Below, one piece after another: positions 50,845 to 61,146 of a stretch of 64,000 nucleotides of DNA. Source of the DNA: Streptomyces sp. NBC_01214 (lineage in GTDB: Bacteria > Actinomycetota > Actinomycetes > Streptomycetales > Streptomycetaceae); NCBI RefSeq assembly GCF_026340975.1, contig NZ_JAPEOS010000001.1:4683001-4747000 (forward strand), in the 5' to 3' direction. The translations under genes were made by a program, and so were the position numbers. The notes under the pieces are model-generated. The model was not told where the DNA came from. It did no database searches and was given only the letters and a program-made list of their open reading frames with translations. The first letter of the stretch is position 1; each line of letters opens with the position of its first letter.

Positions 50845-51189
50845 TTGCACACCGCGGGAACAGCCGACCTCGCCCTCCACTACCGGGGCGAGGACAACCT
50901 CATCGTCAACCTCTTCGAACGGGAGGGGCACCACGACCACACCGCCCTACCCGACGACGACAACGTCGTGAACGAGATCGGCAAGCGGCGGGAGACCGTT
51001 CCACTGCCCGAAGGTCCGGTCATCGTGCAATCGCAGATGGCGGACGGCCCGTGGGAGGCGAAGCTGAAGCACCTGGAGCCGCACGGCAGACCACCGCAGA
51101 GCGGCACCGGTCCGGCGCACGCCACCGCTCCGACACAGGTGGCCGGCCCGGGCAAGGTCCGGGGCCGGCTGCGGCGGGGCAGCCGCTGA
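50845..51189 (+). CDS. Hypothetical protein, possibly an N-truncated remnant
   Basis: 114 residues from TTG 50845 (AGGGGG six bases upstream). HTAGTADLALHYRGEDNLIVNLFEREGHHDH and NVVNEIGKRRETVPLPEGPVIVQSQMADGPWEAKL read like a real protein, but the beginning seems abrupt and no family is recognised. The C-terminus is basic and Gly/Pro-rich. 70 bp after TetR on the same strand. Confidence 0.45.
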   Translation: MHTAGTADLALHYRGEDNLIVNLFEREGHHDHTALPDDDNVVNEIGKRRETVPLPEGPVIVQSQMADGPWEAKLKHLEPHGRPPQSGTGPAHATAPTQVAGPGKVRGRLRRGSR

Positions 51190-51298
51190 GCCCCCAAGCG
51201 GGCTGACGCCGCACCGCCCCGACCCTGGCCTGCTCCAGACACCGACCCGATCCGACGGGGCCCGGCCCGGCACGTGATGTGCCGGACCGGGCAGGCGG

Positions 51299-51766
51299 TC
51301 AGAAGTCCCAGCTCTGGCTCCGTGCGCCGTTGCAGCTCCAACTCACCAGCAGCTGCCCGATCTCAGGCCGGCCGGCCAAGATGTCGAGGCACTTTCCGTT
51401 CACCCGGTTACGGATTTCGTTGCCGTTGCGGTACCACTTTTGGTGGAGAGCGCCGTAGCAGTCCCACAGGCTCACCGAGCCCTGCTCGCCCAGGTGGGGA
51501 CCGTAGATCTCCAGGCACTTCCCGTTCATGCTGGAACGGATTTGCTCACCGTCCCAGTACCACTGCTGGTTGGTGCCGCCGTGGCAGTCCCACGTCACGG
51601 TGGAGGCGCCGTTCTCCTGGTGGAACATGAAGACGTCGGCGCACCTTCCGTTCAGATTGGACTTGAGGAGCGGCGCCGCCGCAGCCGCGGGCGAGCCCGT
51701 CAAAGCGGCTCCGGCCAATAGCCCGGTGACCGCCGCCAGCAGCATCAGTCGTCGCATGGACCTCAT
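51299..51766 (-). CDS. Secreted ricin B-type lectin (RICIN domain)
   Basis: 155 residues from ATG 51766, five bases after AAGGGGA. Signal peptide ~1-30 (MRRLMLLAAVTGLLAGAALTGSPAAAA). The mature protein is one beta-trefoil with three QxW signatures (NQQWYWDG, HQKWYRNG, SQSWDF) and three NGKC/NGRC starts with paired Cys. Carbohydrate binding expected; no catalytic domain attached. Divergent from the NTPase/WD40 gene across an 11-bp inverted repeat. Confidence 0.93.
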   Translation of the reverse strand: MRSMRRLMLLAAVTGLLAGAALTGSPAAAAAPLLKSNLNGRCADVFMFHQENGASTVTWDCHGGTNQQWYWDGEQIRSSMNGKCLEIYGPHLGEQGSVSLWDCYGALHQKWYRNGNEIRNRVNGKCLDILAGRPEIGQLLVSWSCNGARSQSWDF

Positions 51767-51822
51767 GATTTCCCCTTCCCATCGCGGTTGCGCGGTTGCG
51801 CTGACCCCTGTCTAGCCCCCCG

Positions 51823-51860
51823 TTGATGTCCGGCGCCGGAACGAGGATTCCGGACATCAA
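51823..51860 (+). promoter_or_regulatory. 11-bp inverted repeat between ricin-lectin and NTPase genes
   Basis: TTGATGTCCGG (51823-51833) and its exact complement CCGGACATCAA (51850-51860), 16-bp spacer (about 2.5 turns centre to centre). Positioned to control both divergent promoters. The NTPase has its own HTH and is a candidate binder. Confidence 0.65.
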
Positions 51861-51912
51861 AAGCTGGACAAACACCACCCGACACGACGGCGGACGCCGC
51901 AGGAAGGAAGCC

Positions 51913-54900
51913 ATGCCACGTCCCGAACGCCCGCTCGACCTGGACTCCGGTCCGCTGACACGCTTCGCGGCCGATCTTCGGACGCTGCGCGAGACAGCGG
52001 GCCGGCCGCCTTATCGGGCACTGGCGAAAAGGGCACATTATTCGTCCACGACGCTCTCGGACGCCGCAGGCGGCAACACCTTCCCGAGCCTCGCCGTCAC
52101 ACTCGCCTACGTCGAGGCCTGCCACGGCGACCGCCATGCATGGGAAACCCGATGGCATGCGGTCGCCACCGAGATCGCCGCGAGCGCACGCCCCGACGAG
52201 ACCGCACGAACCAGCCGGCAGGACGCGCCGTACGCGGGCCTGTCGGCATTCCAACCAGAAGACGCCGACCGCTTCTTCGGGCGCGAGCGCCTGACCACCG
52301 AGGTGCTCACGAAGGTGCGCGAGCGCCGCTTCCTGGCAGTCTTCGGGCCGTCCGGATCGGGGAAGTCCTCCCTGCTCCGGGCAGGGCTCGTCGCCCGCGC
52401 ACGGGCATCGGGGTGGCCGGTGATCCTCTTCACTCCGGGCCCGCACCCCGTGGAAGAGTGCGCGGTCCACCTCGCCGCCGCGACCGGTCAGGCCCCCGGA
52501 ACGCTGGCAGCCGAACTGCTGGACGACCCCGCGGCCCTGCACCTGCGCATCCGGCAGACCATGATCGACCACACGCCGGACACGGACACGCTGATCGTCG
52601 TCGACCAGTTCGAGGAGGTCTTCACCCTCTGCCGGGACCGGGACGAACGAGGCGCTTTCATCGCCATGCTGACCGCGGCCGCCACGACGCCCACCAGCCG
52701 AACCCGGGTCGTCCTCGGCGTCCGCGCCGACTTCTACGGCCACTGCGTCCAGGATCCCCGCCTGGTCGAAGCCATCCGCGACGCGCAACTCGCCGTCGGC
52801 CCGATGAGCAGCCAAGAGCTGCGCGAGGCCATCACCCGGCCGGCCGTCCTCGCCGACTGCACGGTGACCGGCCCGCTCCTGGCCGCCGTGGTCGCGGACG
52901 CGACCGGCCAGCCGGGCGCACTGCCACTGGTCTCGCACGCCATGGTCGAGACCTGGCGCCGGCGCAGCGGCAGCCGCTTGACCCTGGAGGGATACCTGGC
53001 GGCCGGCGGAATCCAACACGCGCTCGCACACACGGCGGAAGCCGCCTACGGGACGCTGTCACCGATGCAGCAAGACCTCGCCCGGTCCCTGTTCCTGCGG
53101 CTGACCGCACTGGGTGACGGCACCGAGGACACTCGGCGCCGGATCACCAGGGACGAACTGGACCCGAGCCCCGACATCACCTGCGTGCTCGAATCCCTCG
53201 CCCGGCAACGGCTCGTGACCCTGGACCAAGAATGCGTCGAGATCACCCACGAGGCGATCATCCGCTGCTGGCCGAGACTGCGCGCCTGGCTGACCGAAGA
53301 CCGGGACCAACTGCTCCTGCACCGTCAGCTCACCGACGCTACCGCCGCTTGGGAAGCACAGGACCTTGATCCGCACGCCCTGTACCGGGGCGCCCGCCTG
53401 GCCGCAGCGCTGGACCTGGCCGCCGCCGACCGTAACCAACTGACCTCCAAAGAACGCCGCTTCCTCGACGCGAGCCGTGAAGCACAAGCCGGCGAGCTGG
53501 CGGCCGTCCGGCGCCGAACGGTCCGCCTGCGACAACTGGTCACGCTACTGACCGTGCTGGTGGTCATCGCGGCGACCGCGGGCGGGCTGGCCCTCGATTC
53601 GCGCGACGCGGCCATCGGGCAGCGCAACGTGGCCATCGCACGCAAGGCCGCCGCGAACGCGGCCGAGGTGCGCCAGCACGACCCCTCCCTCGCTGCGCAA
53701 CTGAACCTGGCCGCGTACCGGCTGGCAGCCACCGACGACGTCCGCGACCAGCTCATGAGCACGTTCGCGACGCCGTACACGAGTCGCCTCACCGGCCACA
53801 CCTCCGACGTGGTCTCGGTCTCCGTCGCCCCGAACAGCACGCTGTTGGCCACCGCGAGCTGGGACCGCACCGTCCGGCTGTGGGACATCACACACGCCCA
53901 CCGCCCCCTCCAACTGGCCGTCGTCCACCAGCCGGAGCGGCTGATGTCGGTGGCGTTCGACGAGGGCGGCCGCATCCTGGCCACGGCGAGCGAACGCTCC
54001 GTGCGGCTGTGGGACGTGACCGACCGGCACGCACCCGCCGAACTGAGCACACTGGCGGACCAGCGGTCCGCGCCGACCTGGGTGGCGTCCGGGCCGGACG
54101 GCCTCCTCGCCACCGGCCACACCGACGGCGCGGCGCGACTGTGGAACGTCAGCGACCCCCGCCGCCCGCAGCTGCTGGCCACCCTGCCCGGCCACTCGGC
54201 CACGGTCACCTCGGTGACGTTCAGCCCCGGCGGCCACGTGGTGGCGACCACCGGCGACACCACCACCAGACTGTGGGACGTCGACGACCCCGCACATCCG
54301 CTCCTCCGCGACGTCCTGCGCGGCCACACCGACACCGTGACCTCGGCCGCGTTCAGCCCCGACGGCAAGACCATGGCGACCGGGAGCTGGGACCGTACCG
54401 CACGGGTCTGGGACATCGCGGCCGGCCCGCGAACGCAGACAGCCGCCGTCCTGCCCGTCCATCCCGCGATCGTCTGGTCGGTGGCCTTCAGCCCGGACGG
54501 CGCCACCCTCGTCACCGTCGGCGGGTCCACCCTGTTCTGGGACGTCACCACCCCGGCACGCCCGAACCGGACCAGCACCGTCCAGGGCGGCTTTTACCAG
54601 GCCGCGTTCAGCCCGAACGGCCGCGTGCTCGCCAACTCCGACCGCCTCCTGGACCTGCGGGACCTGTCCCTCGCCACCCACGACGACGTGGTCACCTCCC
54701 TGGCGTTCGGCCCCGGCGGCCACCTGCTCGCCAGCGCCAGCTGGGACGGCACCGCACGGCTGTGGCAGGTCACCGGTGGCCGGGCCCTGTGGCCCCTGTC
54801 GGTCCTGCACGGGCACACCAAGTTCGTCCGGTGCGTGGCCTTCAGCCCGGACGGCCGCACCCTCGCCACCGCCAGCGAGGACGGCACCGTACGCGTGTGG

Positions 54901-55695
54901 GACGTGAGCGACCCCCGCAGACCGCGACAGACGTCGCTCCTCGCCCCCGGCGGCGGCGAGGTCGCCGGCGCCGCCTTCGGCCCGGACGGCCACGGCCACC
55001 TGCTGGCCCTGTGGGCACAGGGCACGGCCGGACTGTGGGACCTGACCGATCCCGGCAACCCCCGACCACTGAGCCGGATCGCTGAGGACGGACCCCACGT
55101 CACGACGGCCTCGTTCCGGCCGGACGGCCGCACGCTGGTGACGAGCACCGGCGAATCCGGTTCGCTGAGGTTCTGGGACATCAGCGAACCGCGCAGCCCA
55201 CGGGAACTACCGTCCCCGTTCCGCTCCGACCCGCTGACCAGCGCCGCATTCAGCCCCGACAACCGGACACTGGCCGCCTTCCACCGTACGGACAAGACCC
55301 TCTGGCTGATCGACGTCCACGACATCCACCACCCGGCGAAAATGACGCAGCTACCGACGTCCGGCTCCTGGCTCTACACCGTGACCTTCGACGCGGCCGG
55401 CCGCCGACTGGCCGCCGGAGCCGCGGACAGCAAGGCCCTGCTGTGGGACATCGGCGGCGCGGCCACTCCCACCGTCCTCACCGGCCACACCAACCCCGTA
55501 CCAGCCGTCGCCTTCAGCCCGGACGGCAACACCCTGGCCAGCGGCGGCAACGACTTCACGATCCGACTACGGGACACCGGCCTGGACAAGGTCGCCACCC
55601 GCATCTGCGACAGCGCCCACCCCCGGATCACCAAAGCCCAATGGGCCCAGTACTTCACGGCGGTCGACTTCACCCCACCCTGCCCCACCACATGA
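51913..55695 (+). CDS. HTH - nSTAND NTPase - WD40 repeat signalling protein
   Basis: 1260 residues, ATG after AGGAAGGAAG. Residues ~12-75 form an XRE-like helix-turn-helix (LTRFAADLRTLRETAGRPPYRALAKRAHYSSTTLSDAAGG). A STAND-type NTPase follows with Walker A FGPSGSGKSS (~145-154), Walker B TLIVVDQFEEVF, and helical ARC2-like region to ~520. One transmembrane helix (~540-560, LVTLLTVLVVIAATAGGLAL), then ~14 WD40 blades (~615-1240) with repeated AFSPDGxTLA and LWDV endings. A common Streptomyces architecture thought to assemble on signals and linked to conflict systems. Role inferred. Confidence 0.94.
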   Translation: MPRPERPLDLDSGPLTRFAADLRTLRETAGRPPYRALAKRAHYSSTTLSDAAGGNTFPSLAVTLAYVEACHGDRHAWETRWHAVATEIAASARPDETARTSRQDAPYAGLSAFQPEDADRFFGRERLTTEVLTKVRERRFLAVFGPSGSGKSSLLRAGLVARARASGWPVILFTPGPHPVEECAVHLAAATGQAPGTLAAELLDDPAALHLRIRQTMIDHTPDTDTLIVVDQFEEVFTLCRDRDERGAFIAMLTAAATTPTSRTRVVLGVRADFYGHCVQDPRLVEAIRDAQLAVGPMSSQELREAITRPAVLADCTVTGPLLAAVVADATGQPGALPLVSHAMVETWRRRSGSRLTLEGYLAAGGIQHALAHTAEAAYGTLSPMQQDLARSLFLRLTALGDGTEDTRRRITRDELDPSPDITCVLESLARQRLVTLDQECVEITHEAIIRCWPRLRAWLTEDRDQLLLHRQLTDATAAWEAQDLDPHALYRGARLAAALDLAAADRNQLTSKERRFLDASREAQAGELAAVRRRTVRLRQLVTLLTVLVVIAATAGGLALDSRDAAIGQRNVAIARKAAANAAEVRQHDPSLAAQLNLAAYRLAATDDVRDQLMSTFATPYTSRLTGHTSDVVSVSVAPNSTLLATASWDRTVRLWDITHAHRPLQLAVVHQPERLMSVAFDEGGRILATASERSVRLWDVTDRHAPAELSTLADQRSAPTWVASGPDGLLATGHTDGAARLWNVSDPRRPQLLATLPGHSATVTSVTFSPGGHVVATTGDTTTRLWDVDDPAHPLLRDVLRGHTDTVTSAAFSPDGKTMATGSWDRTARVWDIAAGPRTQTAAVLPVHPAIVWSVAFSPDGATLVTVGGSTLFWDVTTPARPNRTSTVQGGFYQAAFSPNGRVLANSDRLLDLRDLSLATHDDVVTSLAFGPGGHLLASASWDGTARLWQVTGGRALWPLSVLHGHTKFVRCVAFSPDGRTLATASEDGTVRVWDVSDPRRPRQTSLLAPGGGEVAGAAFGPDGHGHLLALWAQGTAGLWDLTDPGNPRPLSRIAEDGPHVTTASFRPDGRTLVTSTGESGSLRFWDISEPRSPRELPSPFRSDPLTSAAFSPDNRTLAAFHRTDKTLWLIDVHDIHHPAKMTQLPTSGSWLYTVTFDAAGRRLAAGAADSKALLWDIGGAATPTVLTGHTNPVPAVAFSPDGNTLASGGNDFTIRLRDTGLDKVATRICDSAHPRITKAQWAQYFTAVDFTPPCPTT

Positions 55696-55901
55696 CAGCC
55701 ACCAGCACCCCACGTGAGCCCGGCCCGACAGCACGCACCGGGCCCCCGCTGCCGTCCACCCCAAGACACCTCCCGGACGGGTGAACTCGCCGATCCGGCC
55801 GCTCCCGGATCCCGGCAGGGCCGTTGAGCGGGGCGGAGCGGTGATCTTTCTTCCGCCTCCGCCCCGCTCGTTCCCACGCACCCGATCGAGGAGACACCCC
55901 C

Positions 55902-57356
55902 TTGGCCACCGCCGATCTTCCTGGTCCCGACTCGCTGCTGCGCCGCACGCTGGGGGAGTGGCGGATCGGATTGGTCGCATGGCGGCTGCTGGTCCTACAG
56001 ACCGCGGATCCGGCGGTCGCCGCCGGCATGCGCGACTTCTCCACCTACCGCGCGCACCCGTGGCGGCGCATCGAGCACACGATGGACAGCGGGAAGCGGC
56101 TGTTCTTCTCCGACCGTGAAGGGCTGCGCCGCGAGGTCGCCCGCCTGGAGCGCACGCACCGCCGTCTGGCCGGGACCGACGAGCAGGGCAGGCCCTTCAC
56201 CGCGTCGGACCCGGCGGTGCGGGTATGGGTGCTGGTCACCTTGTACGAGTGCATGACGGCGATGCGGGAACTCTCGGGACGCCCGCTGGCGCCGCGCGAA
56301 CTGGAGCAGATGTACGCAGAGTTCCGTGCGGTGTGTTCCGAGTTCGGCTTGTCCGACGACCTGTTCCCGGCCACGGCCGCCGACGTGCCCGCGTACATGG
56401 ACCGCACGATCCGCGAGCGCCTCGAATACAGCGAGCCCGTGCGCTACTTGCTCTTCGACATGCTCCGCGAAGCCCCCGCACCCCGCCGCCTGGGCCCCCT
56501 GAAGCCGGCCTGGCCGCTCCTGCGCACGGTGGCCGCCCAGGTGATCGGCGCACTGACCGTCGCGGACCTGCCAGAAGCCTTCCGCGAGCGCTTCGGCCTG
56601 CCCCGCACCCGCCGCGCGGCCCTGCTGTCCTTCATCCTGCACCGCACTCTGCGCGTGCTGATGAACGCCCTGCCCGAGCACCGCCGCTACCGCACCCCAC
56701 CGGCCGGCGTCCCGTTGACCCCACAGCCCTCCACCACCTCCACCGCCTCCACCGACCTCTCTTCCACGTCGGCACCACGCCCCGTCCGGTTTCCCGTACC
56801 ACGCCGCCGCAAGGACGCCGATTCCCGCCCGGTGCGTCTGCGGACCTTCTTCCACCAGGTCCTGGACCAGACCGGCGACGGTCGCATCAGCTCGGCCGAC
56901 CTACAGGCCATGGCGCACAACGTGTGCTGGCCGCTCGAACTCGCCGCTGAACGCGAAGCCCCCGTCTACGCCGCCTTCGAGACGTGGTGGCAGCAGCTAC
57001 GGACCGGCATGGACGCCGATGGGGACGGACAGGTGACCTGCGAGGAGTTCATCACCGCCATGCTCACCGGAATCGACTCCGGGCCGGCCTACCTCGAGCA
57101 GGGACTGCACGTCGCCGTGCGGGCGGTCTTCCACGCGGTGGACACCGACGGCAGCGGACACCTGTGTGCCGATGAGTACCGCAGGGTCTTCGGCGGCTCC
57201 CGGGTCCACCTCGCCGAACTCAACCACGGCTTCCGCCAGCTCGACCACGACGGAGACGGCCGCATCACCGAAGACGAATTCGTCCAGGCGTTCACCGACT
57301 TCTTCACCGCCCGCACCGACAACACGGCCGGCAGCCAACTCCTCGGCCGCCCCTAG
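55902..57356 (+). CDS. MpaB-type (DUF2236) oxygenase fused to four EF-hands
   Basis: 484 residues from TTG 55902, seven bases after GAGGAGA. Residues ~1-260 match DUF2236/MpaB (latex-clearing-protein relatives, b-type haem): RRTLGEWRIGLVAWRLLVLQTADPAVAAGMRDFSTYRAHPWRRIEHT, with the His of AHPW a candidate haem ligand. A Ser/Thr/Pro linker (~270-300) leads to four EF-hand loops: DQTGDGRISSADL, DADGDGQVTCEEF, DTDGSGHLCADEY and DHDGDGRITEDEF, all with intact Asp ligands (calmodulin/calerythrin-like). Suggests a calcium-controlled oxygenase. No export signal. Confidence 0.92.
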   Translation: MATADLPGPDSLLRRTLGEWRIGLVAWRLLVLQTADPAVAAGMRDFSTYRAHPWRRIEHTMDSGKRLFFSDREGLRREVARLERTHRRLAGTDEQGRPFTASDPAVRVWVLVTLYECMTAMRELSGRPLAPRELEQMYAEFRAVCSEFGLSDDLFPATAADVPAYMDRTIRERLEYSEPVRYLLFDMLREAPAPRRLGPLKPAWPLLRTVAAQVIGALTVADLPEAFRERFGLPRTRRAALLSFILHRTLRVLMNALPEHRRYRTPPAGVPLTPQPSTTSTASTDLSSTSAPRPVRFPVPRRRKDADSRPVRLRTFFHQVLDQTGDGRISSADLQAMAHNVCWPLELAAEREAPVYAAFETWWQQLRTGMDADGDGQVTCEEFITAMLTGIDSGPAYLEQGLHVAVRAVFHAVDTDGSGHLCADEYRRVFGGSRVHLAELNHGFRQLDHDGDGRITEDEFVQAFTDFFTARTDNTAGSQLLGRP

Positions 57357-57465
57357 ACCCTGTCGGGCGACGTGCCGGGGCGTCCGCTGAGCCCCCGTAC
57401 GCCGCCCCGCACGGCCCGGCCGCCCCGCCGTTCCCCACACCCGGCGGCCACTGCGGCGGCCGGGC

Positions 57466-58458
57466 TCATTGACTGGTGCGGATCTCGTCGATGCGCTTCG
57501 CCAGAGCCTGCGTCTCCGCGATCAGCCGCGCGTGCGCCTTCTTCTGCTCCTGGTCACCGCGGGCCCTGAACGCCGCGCTGAAGTGGGGTTGGAGCTGGGT
57601 CCACCAGCCGTAGTCCAGCATCGCCCACGCCTGCGGGCACAGGGGGGCGCGGGTCTTCGGGAGATAGCCGCTGTCGACGAGGGACGCCTGGTACTTCTTC
57701 GGGTCGCTGCCCTCCAGGTAGCACAGGAAGTTGAAGGCCCGCTGCTGCGTGACGGGGTGGTCGCTCGACATGCCCTCCAGCGTCGGCGTGCCTTCCTTGC
57801 GGGCGATCTCGTCGAAGAGGATCGCGGCGGCCAGCGACGGGCCCGGCCCGACCTCGTTGACGGTGTAGAAGGACGCGTAGCCGTCGGCCGCGTCCTCCTC
57901 GAGGCCGAGGTTGGCCAGGAGGAGCTGGCGTTGCAGGGCGTGCCCCATCTCGTGGCCGAAGATGAACTCGGTCGACAGCACGGTCAGATCGTCGGTGTTG
58001 TACTCGGACGCGGGGAACGGAGCGGGCCGTTCGACGGTCTTCACGACGTCGGCGAGGGCCTTCTCGATCTCGGTCAGGAACGGCGGCGGGATGAAGATCG
58101 TCCTGCCGTCGGGCTGGGTGACGGCGTCGGTGACGCCGGGCGGCACGTCCGCGGTGACCTTCACGACCATGTCGTGCGGGAGGGTGAGGGATCGGTTCAC
58201 CCAGTCGGCCGTCCGCTCCAGCACACGGGATTTCCGGATCAGTGCCACGGCCTCCCGGTCCGCCGGTGCGACCGTCCGGGTCTCGTAGACGACGGTGACC
58301 CGGCCGGAGCGCGCCGCCTGGGGGCGAGGTCCGGCTCCCGGCCCCTGCCCGGCGTCGCGGGCCTCACCGCTGCACCCGGTCACGACGACCCCGACGAGGG
58401 CCAGCACGCCTGACAGCGCGATGCGCGCCCTCTTCGAGCAATCGGCGGTGTTCGGCAT
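57466..58458 (-). CDS. Lipoprotein metallopeptidase (DUF4344 type)
   Basis: 330 residues from ATG 58458. Lipobox VTGC (Cys29) after a hydrophobic stretch (IALSGVLALVGVVVTGC). Zinc motif FIFGHEMGHALQRQLL (HEMGH), with a downstream acidic residue in GLEEDAADGYASFYT giving the gluzincin-like third ligand. C-terminal part includes MSSDHPVTQQRAFNFLCYLEGS. Anchored outside the membrane; substrate unknown. GGGAG lies ten bases before the start. Confidence 0.9.
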   Translation of the reverse strand: MPNTADCSKRARIALSGVLALVGVVVTGCSGEARDAGQGPGAGPRPQAARSGRVTVVYETRTVAPADREAVALIRKSRVLERTADWVNRSLTLPHDMVVKVTADVPPGVTDAVTQPDGRTIFIPPPFLTEIEKALADVVKTVERPAPFPASEYNTDDLTVLSTEFIFGHEMGHALQRQLLLANLGLEEDAADGYASFYTVNEVGPGPSLAAAILFDEIARKEGTPTLEGMSSDHPVTQQRAFNFLCYLEGSDPKKYQASLVDSGYLPKTRAPLCPQAWAMLDYGWWTQLQPHFSAAFRARGDQEQKKAHARLIAETQALAKRIDEIRTSQ

Positions 58459-58802
58459 CCTTGGTCGGCTCCCGTCGTACGTTCCCGCACCGATCCTCAG
58501 GCCGGCCGCGGGCCCTTGCCCGTCGAGACGCGCGTTCGGGGGATCGTTCGCCCGCCGCCTGCGGCCCCGGTCACCCGGAGATGGGTGCTGACACCCATGG
58601 ACAAGATCAGCAGCGGATTGCAGGGTGGCACGGAGCGAAGGTTCCAGCCACAGGTCGCAGGAGCCTCGGGAAGCCCCGACGGCGATGACGGTGTGCCCAG
58701 CTACGGGCGTCGAGAGCAAGGGCGGCGGCGATCGTGCACGTCGACGCAGAGAAGCAGGTGCCGGGGCGACCGGGCCTTGAAGGACGGGAAGGGGGGACAG
58801 CT
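58459..58802. other. Intergenic region between divergent secreted-protein genes
   Basis: About 340 nt. Open frames exist but none shows coding bias, a homologous family or a good ribosome binding site. Must hold the promoters of the lipoprotein and the next gene. Confidence 0.5.
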
Positions 58803-59804
<1,002 letters not shown>

Positions 59805-59982
59805 CAAGCGCCTTGCCGGTCCGACCCGATCGACAAGACCCCCTAGAAGCCGGTGGAGCGGTCTGTCACATACTGTGCGGGCCCGGCCCGTTCATGTCGG
59901 TCATGCGGGACGTCTCCCCTGGCCACCGGCCTCGTCATACGTGCCTTCGGGCACCTGGTCCGCCCCGGAAGGAATACCCGTC

Positions 59983-60300
59983 GTGCCATGGCAATGGATC
60001 GGCCTTGCTCTCTTCACCCTCACCCTGCTGCCCGCGGGTTCGGCCATGCTGGCCGACCGGGTTCCCCGCACCTGGCGTGGTCGGCTCGCGCCGGTGCGGC
60101 CTCGCGGCGCAGCCCTCCTGCTGATCTACGCCGCCGCACCCGTCAACGCGATACCGCGACTGACCGGTGCCGCTCCGGACACGGCCCTGATGTGCACGGC
60201 GGTCGGCGGGGCCCTGGCAGTGGGGGGCTGCCTGGTACTCGGCTTCGCCACGCACTGGCCGCGGCGCAGTCCGCGAAGGAGCGAACGGGGGCACGCGTGA
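59983..60300 (+). CDS. Small three-helix membrane protein
   Basis: 105 residues from GTG 59983 (GGAAGGA ten bases upstream). Three hydrophobic helices: WIGLALFTLTLLPAGSAML, GAALLLIYAAAPVNAI and CTAVGGALAVGGCLVLGFA, with a basic C-terminus (RRSPRRSERGHA). No known motif. Confidence 0.6.
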   Translation: MPWQWIGLALFTLTLLPAGSAMLADRVPRTWRGRLAPVRPRGAALLLIYAAAPVNAIPRLTGAAPDTALMCTAVGGALAVGGCLVLGFATHWPRRSPRRSERGHA

Positions 60301-60601
60301 CGGCGACGACGTCCCCGTCGAGCAAGCCGCCGGCCCGAGGGCGCAAGGGGAACGGGTAGCGATGGGAACGGGTGCCGGTGCAGGTGCCCGAGTTGGTACA
60401 CCCGCGCCCGGACGGCGTTGCCAGAGCCGCGCCAGTTCCTCCGCCGTGCCGTCCAGAGGCGCGGCCGGGCCCAACCCCAACGGGCCGGCTCGCCGAGCAG
60501 TTCCCTCAGCCTCCCCAAGGTGCCTGCCGCTTCTTCTCCCGGGCGACGACGTGACCACGGCCGTGAGCAACCTTCGTACGTACGCGGCTACGACAGAGCC
60601 G
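60301..60601. other. Intergenic region, nothing recognised
   Basis: 300 nt between convergent small genes; no credible frame or hairpin identified. Confidence 0.45.
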
Positions 60602-60769
60602 TCAGGACGAGGCCATCACGACGGGGTCACCGTGCTCTCGGGCCCACGGGCTCACCCGTCCGATTCGAGGAGCATGATGACCCTCCCGTAGCTGGTCGGT
60701 GTCGAAATGGGCGTCCTGGTCATAGCCGTAGAGCTCGGCCAGGGCTTCCTGAGTGGTGGGCTGAGCCAT
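60602..60769 (-). CDS. Small hypothetical protein (55 aa)
   Basis: From ATG 60769 with AGAAGGAAG about five bases upstream: MAQPTTQEALAELYGYDQDAHFDTDQLREGHHA followed by a basic end. Acidic, soluble, without known motifs. A longer frame from TTG 60847 would include and cover the palindromic operator, which argues for the shorter form. Divergent from the membrane-protein/HTH operon. Confidence 0.55.
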   Translation of the reverse strand: MAQPTTQEALAELYGYDQDAHFDTDQLREGHHAPRIGRVSPWAREHGDPVVMASS

Positions 60770-60814
60770 GGGGCTTCCTTCTCTCCGTACATGGGCCATG
60801 ATGCGAAATTGAGT

Positions 60815-60859
60815 GTCAAGGATTTCTTGACGAGTCGGCTGCGTCAAGGTTTTCTTGAC
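60815..60859 (+). promoter_or_regulatory. Two tandem identical palindromes, GTCAAG-N5-CTTGAC
   Basis: Copy 1: GTCAAGGATTTCTTGAC (60815-60831). Copy 2: GTCAAGGTTTTCTTGAC (60843-60859). Same arms, T-rich 5-bp centre, 28 bp apart (between 2.5 and 3 helical turns). Copy 2 ends two bases before the ATG of the next gene. Strong candidate for cooperative binding by the HTH protein encoded in this operon. Confidence 0.8.
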
Positions 60860-60861
60860 GC

Positions 60862-61146
60862 ATGTTGATCTTGAAGTTGAAGGACCGGCACCGGGACCTC
60901 TTCCCTGCCACCTCCTCCATGGCCGCCGTGCTGCCGCTCGCCGTGAGCCTGCCGGCCATCACAGTGGTGTTCGGCGGCCGGCTCGGTACCGCCGTCACCG
61001 TCGCCCTGATCGTCGCGGGCCTCGCGCTCATCGCCTGCACGGCCGGCCTGGCCGCCCGGGCGGCGGCCCGCGACTCGGCCGAGCGGGCGCGCCACGACGA
61101 GGCGGCCCTCGACGCCCTCGAACCCCTCGCCGGGCTGCGTCGATGA
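60862..61146 (+). CDS. Small two-helix membrane protein of the HTH operon
   Basis: 94 residues. Cytosolic start LILKLKDRHRDLFPATSS, two hydrophobic helices (MAAVLPLAVSLPAITVVFG and VTVALIVAGLALIACTAGLAARAAA) and a charged C-terminus with the look of a short coiled coil. The ATG lies two bases after a palindrome and has no ribosome binding site, so translation is probably leaderless. Ends overlapping the HTH gene by ATGA. Could be a membrane partner or sensor for that regulator. Confidence 0.72.
   Translation: MLILKLKDRHRDLFPATSSMAAVLPLAVSLPAITVVFGGRLGTAVTVALIVAGLALIACTAGLAARAAARDSAERARHDEAALDALEPLAGLRR

Noticed and set aside
52140..53117. Arg-rich + strand frame within the NTPase gene
   Set aside because: Alternate-frame shadow of the Walker-motif-containing gene.
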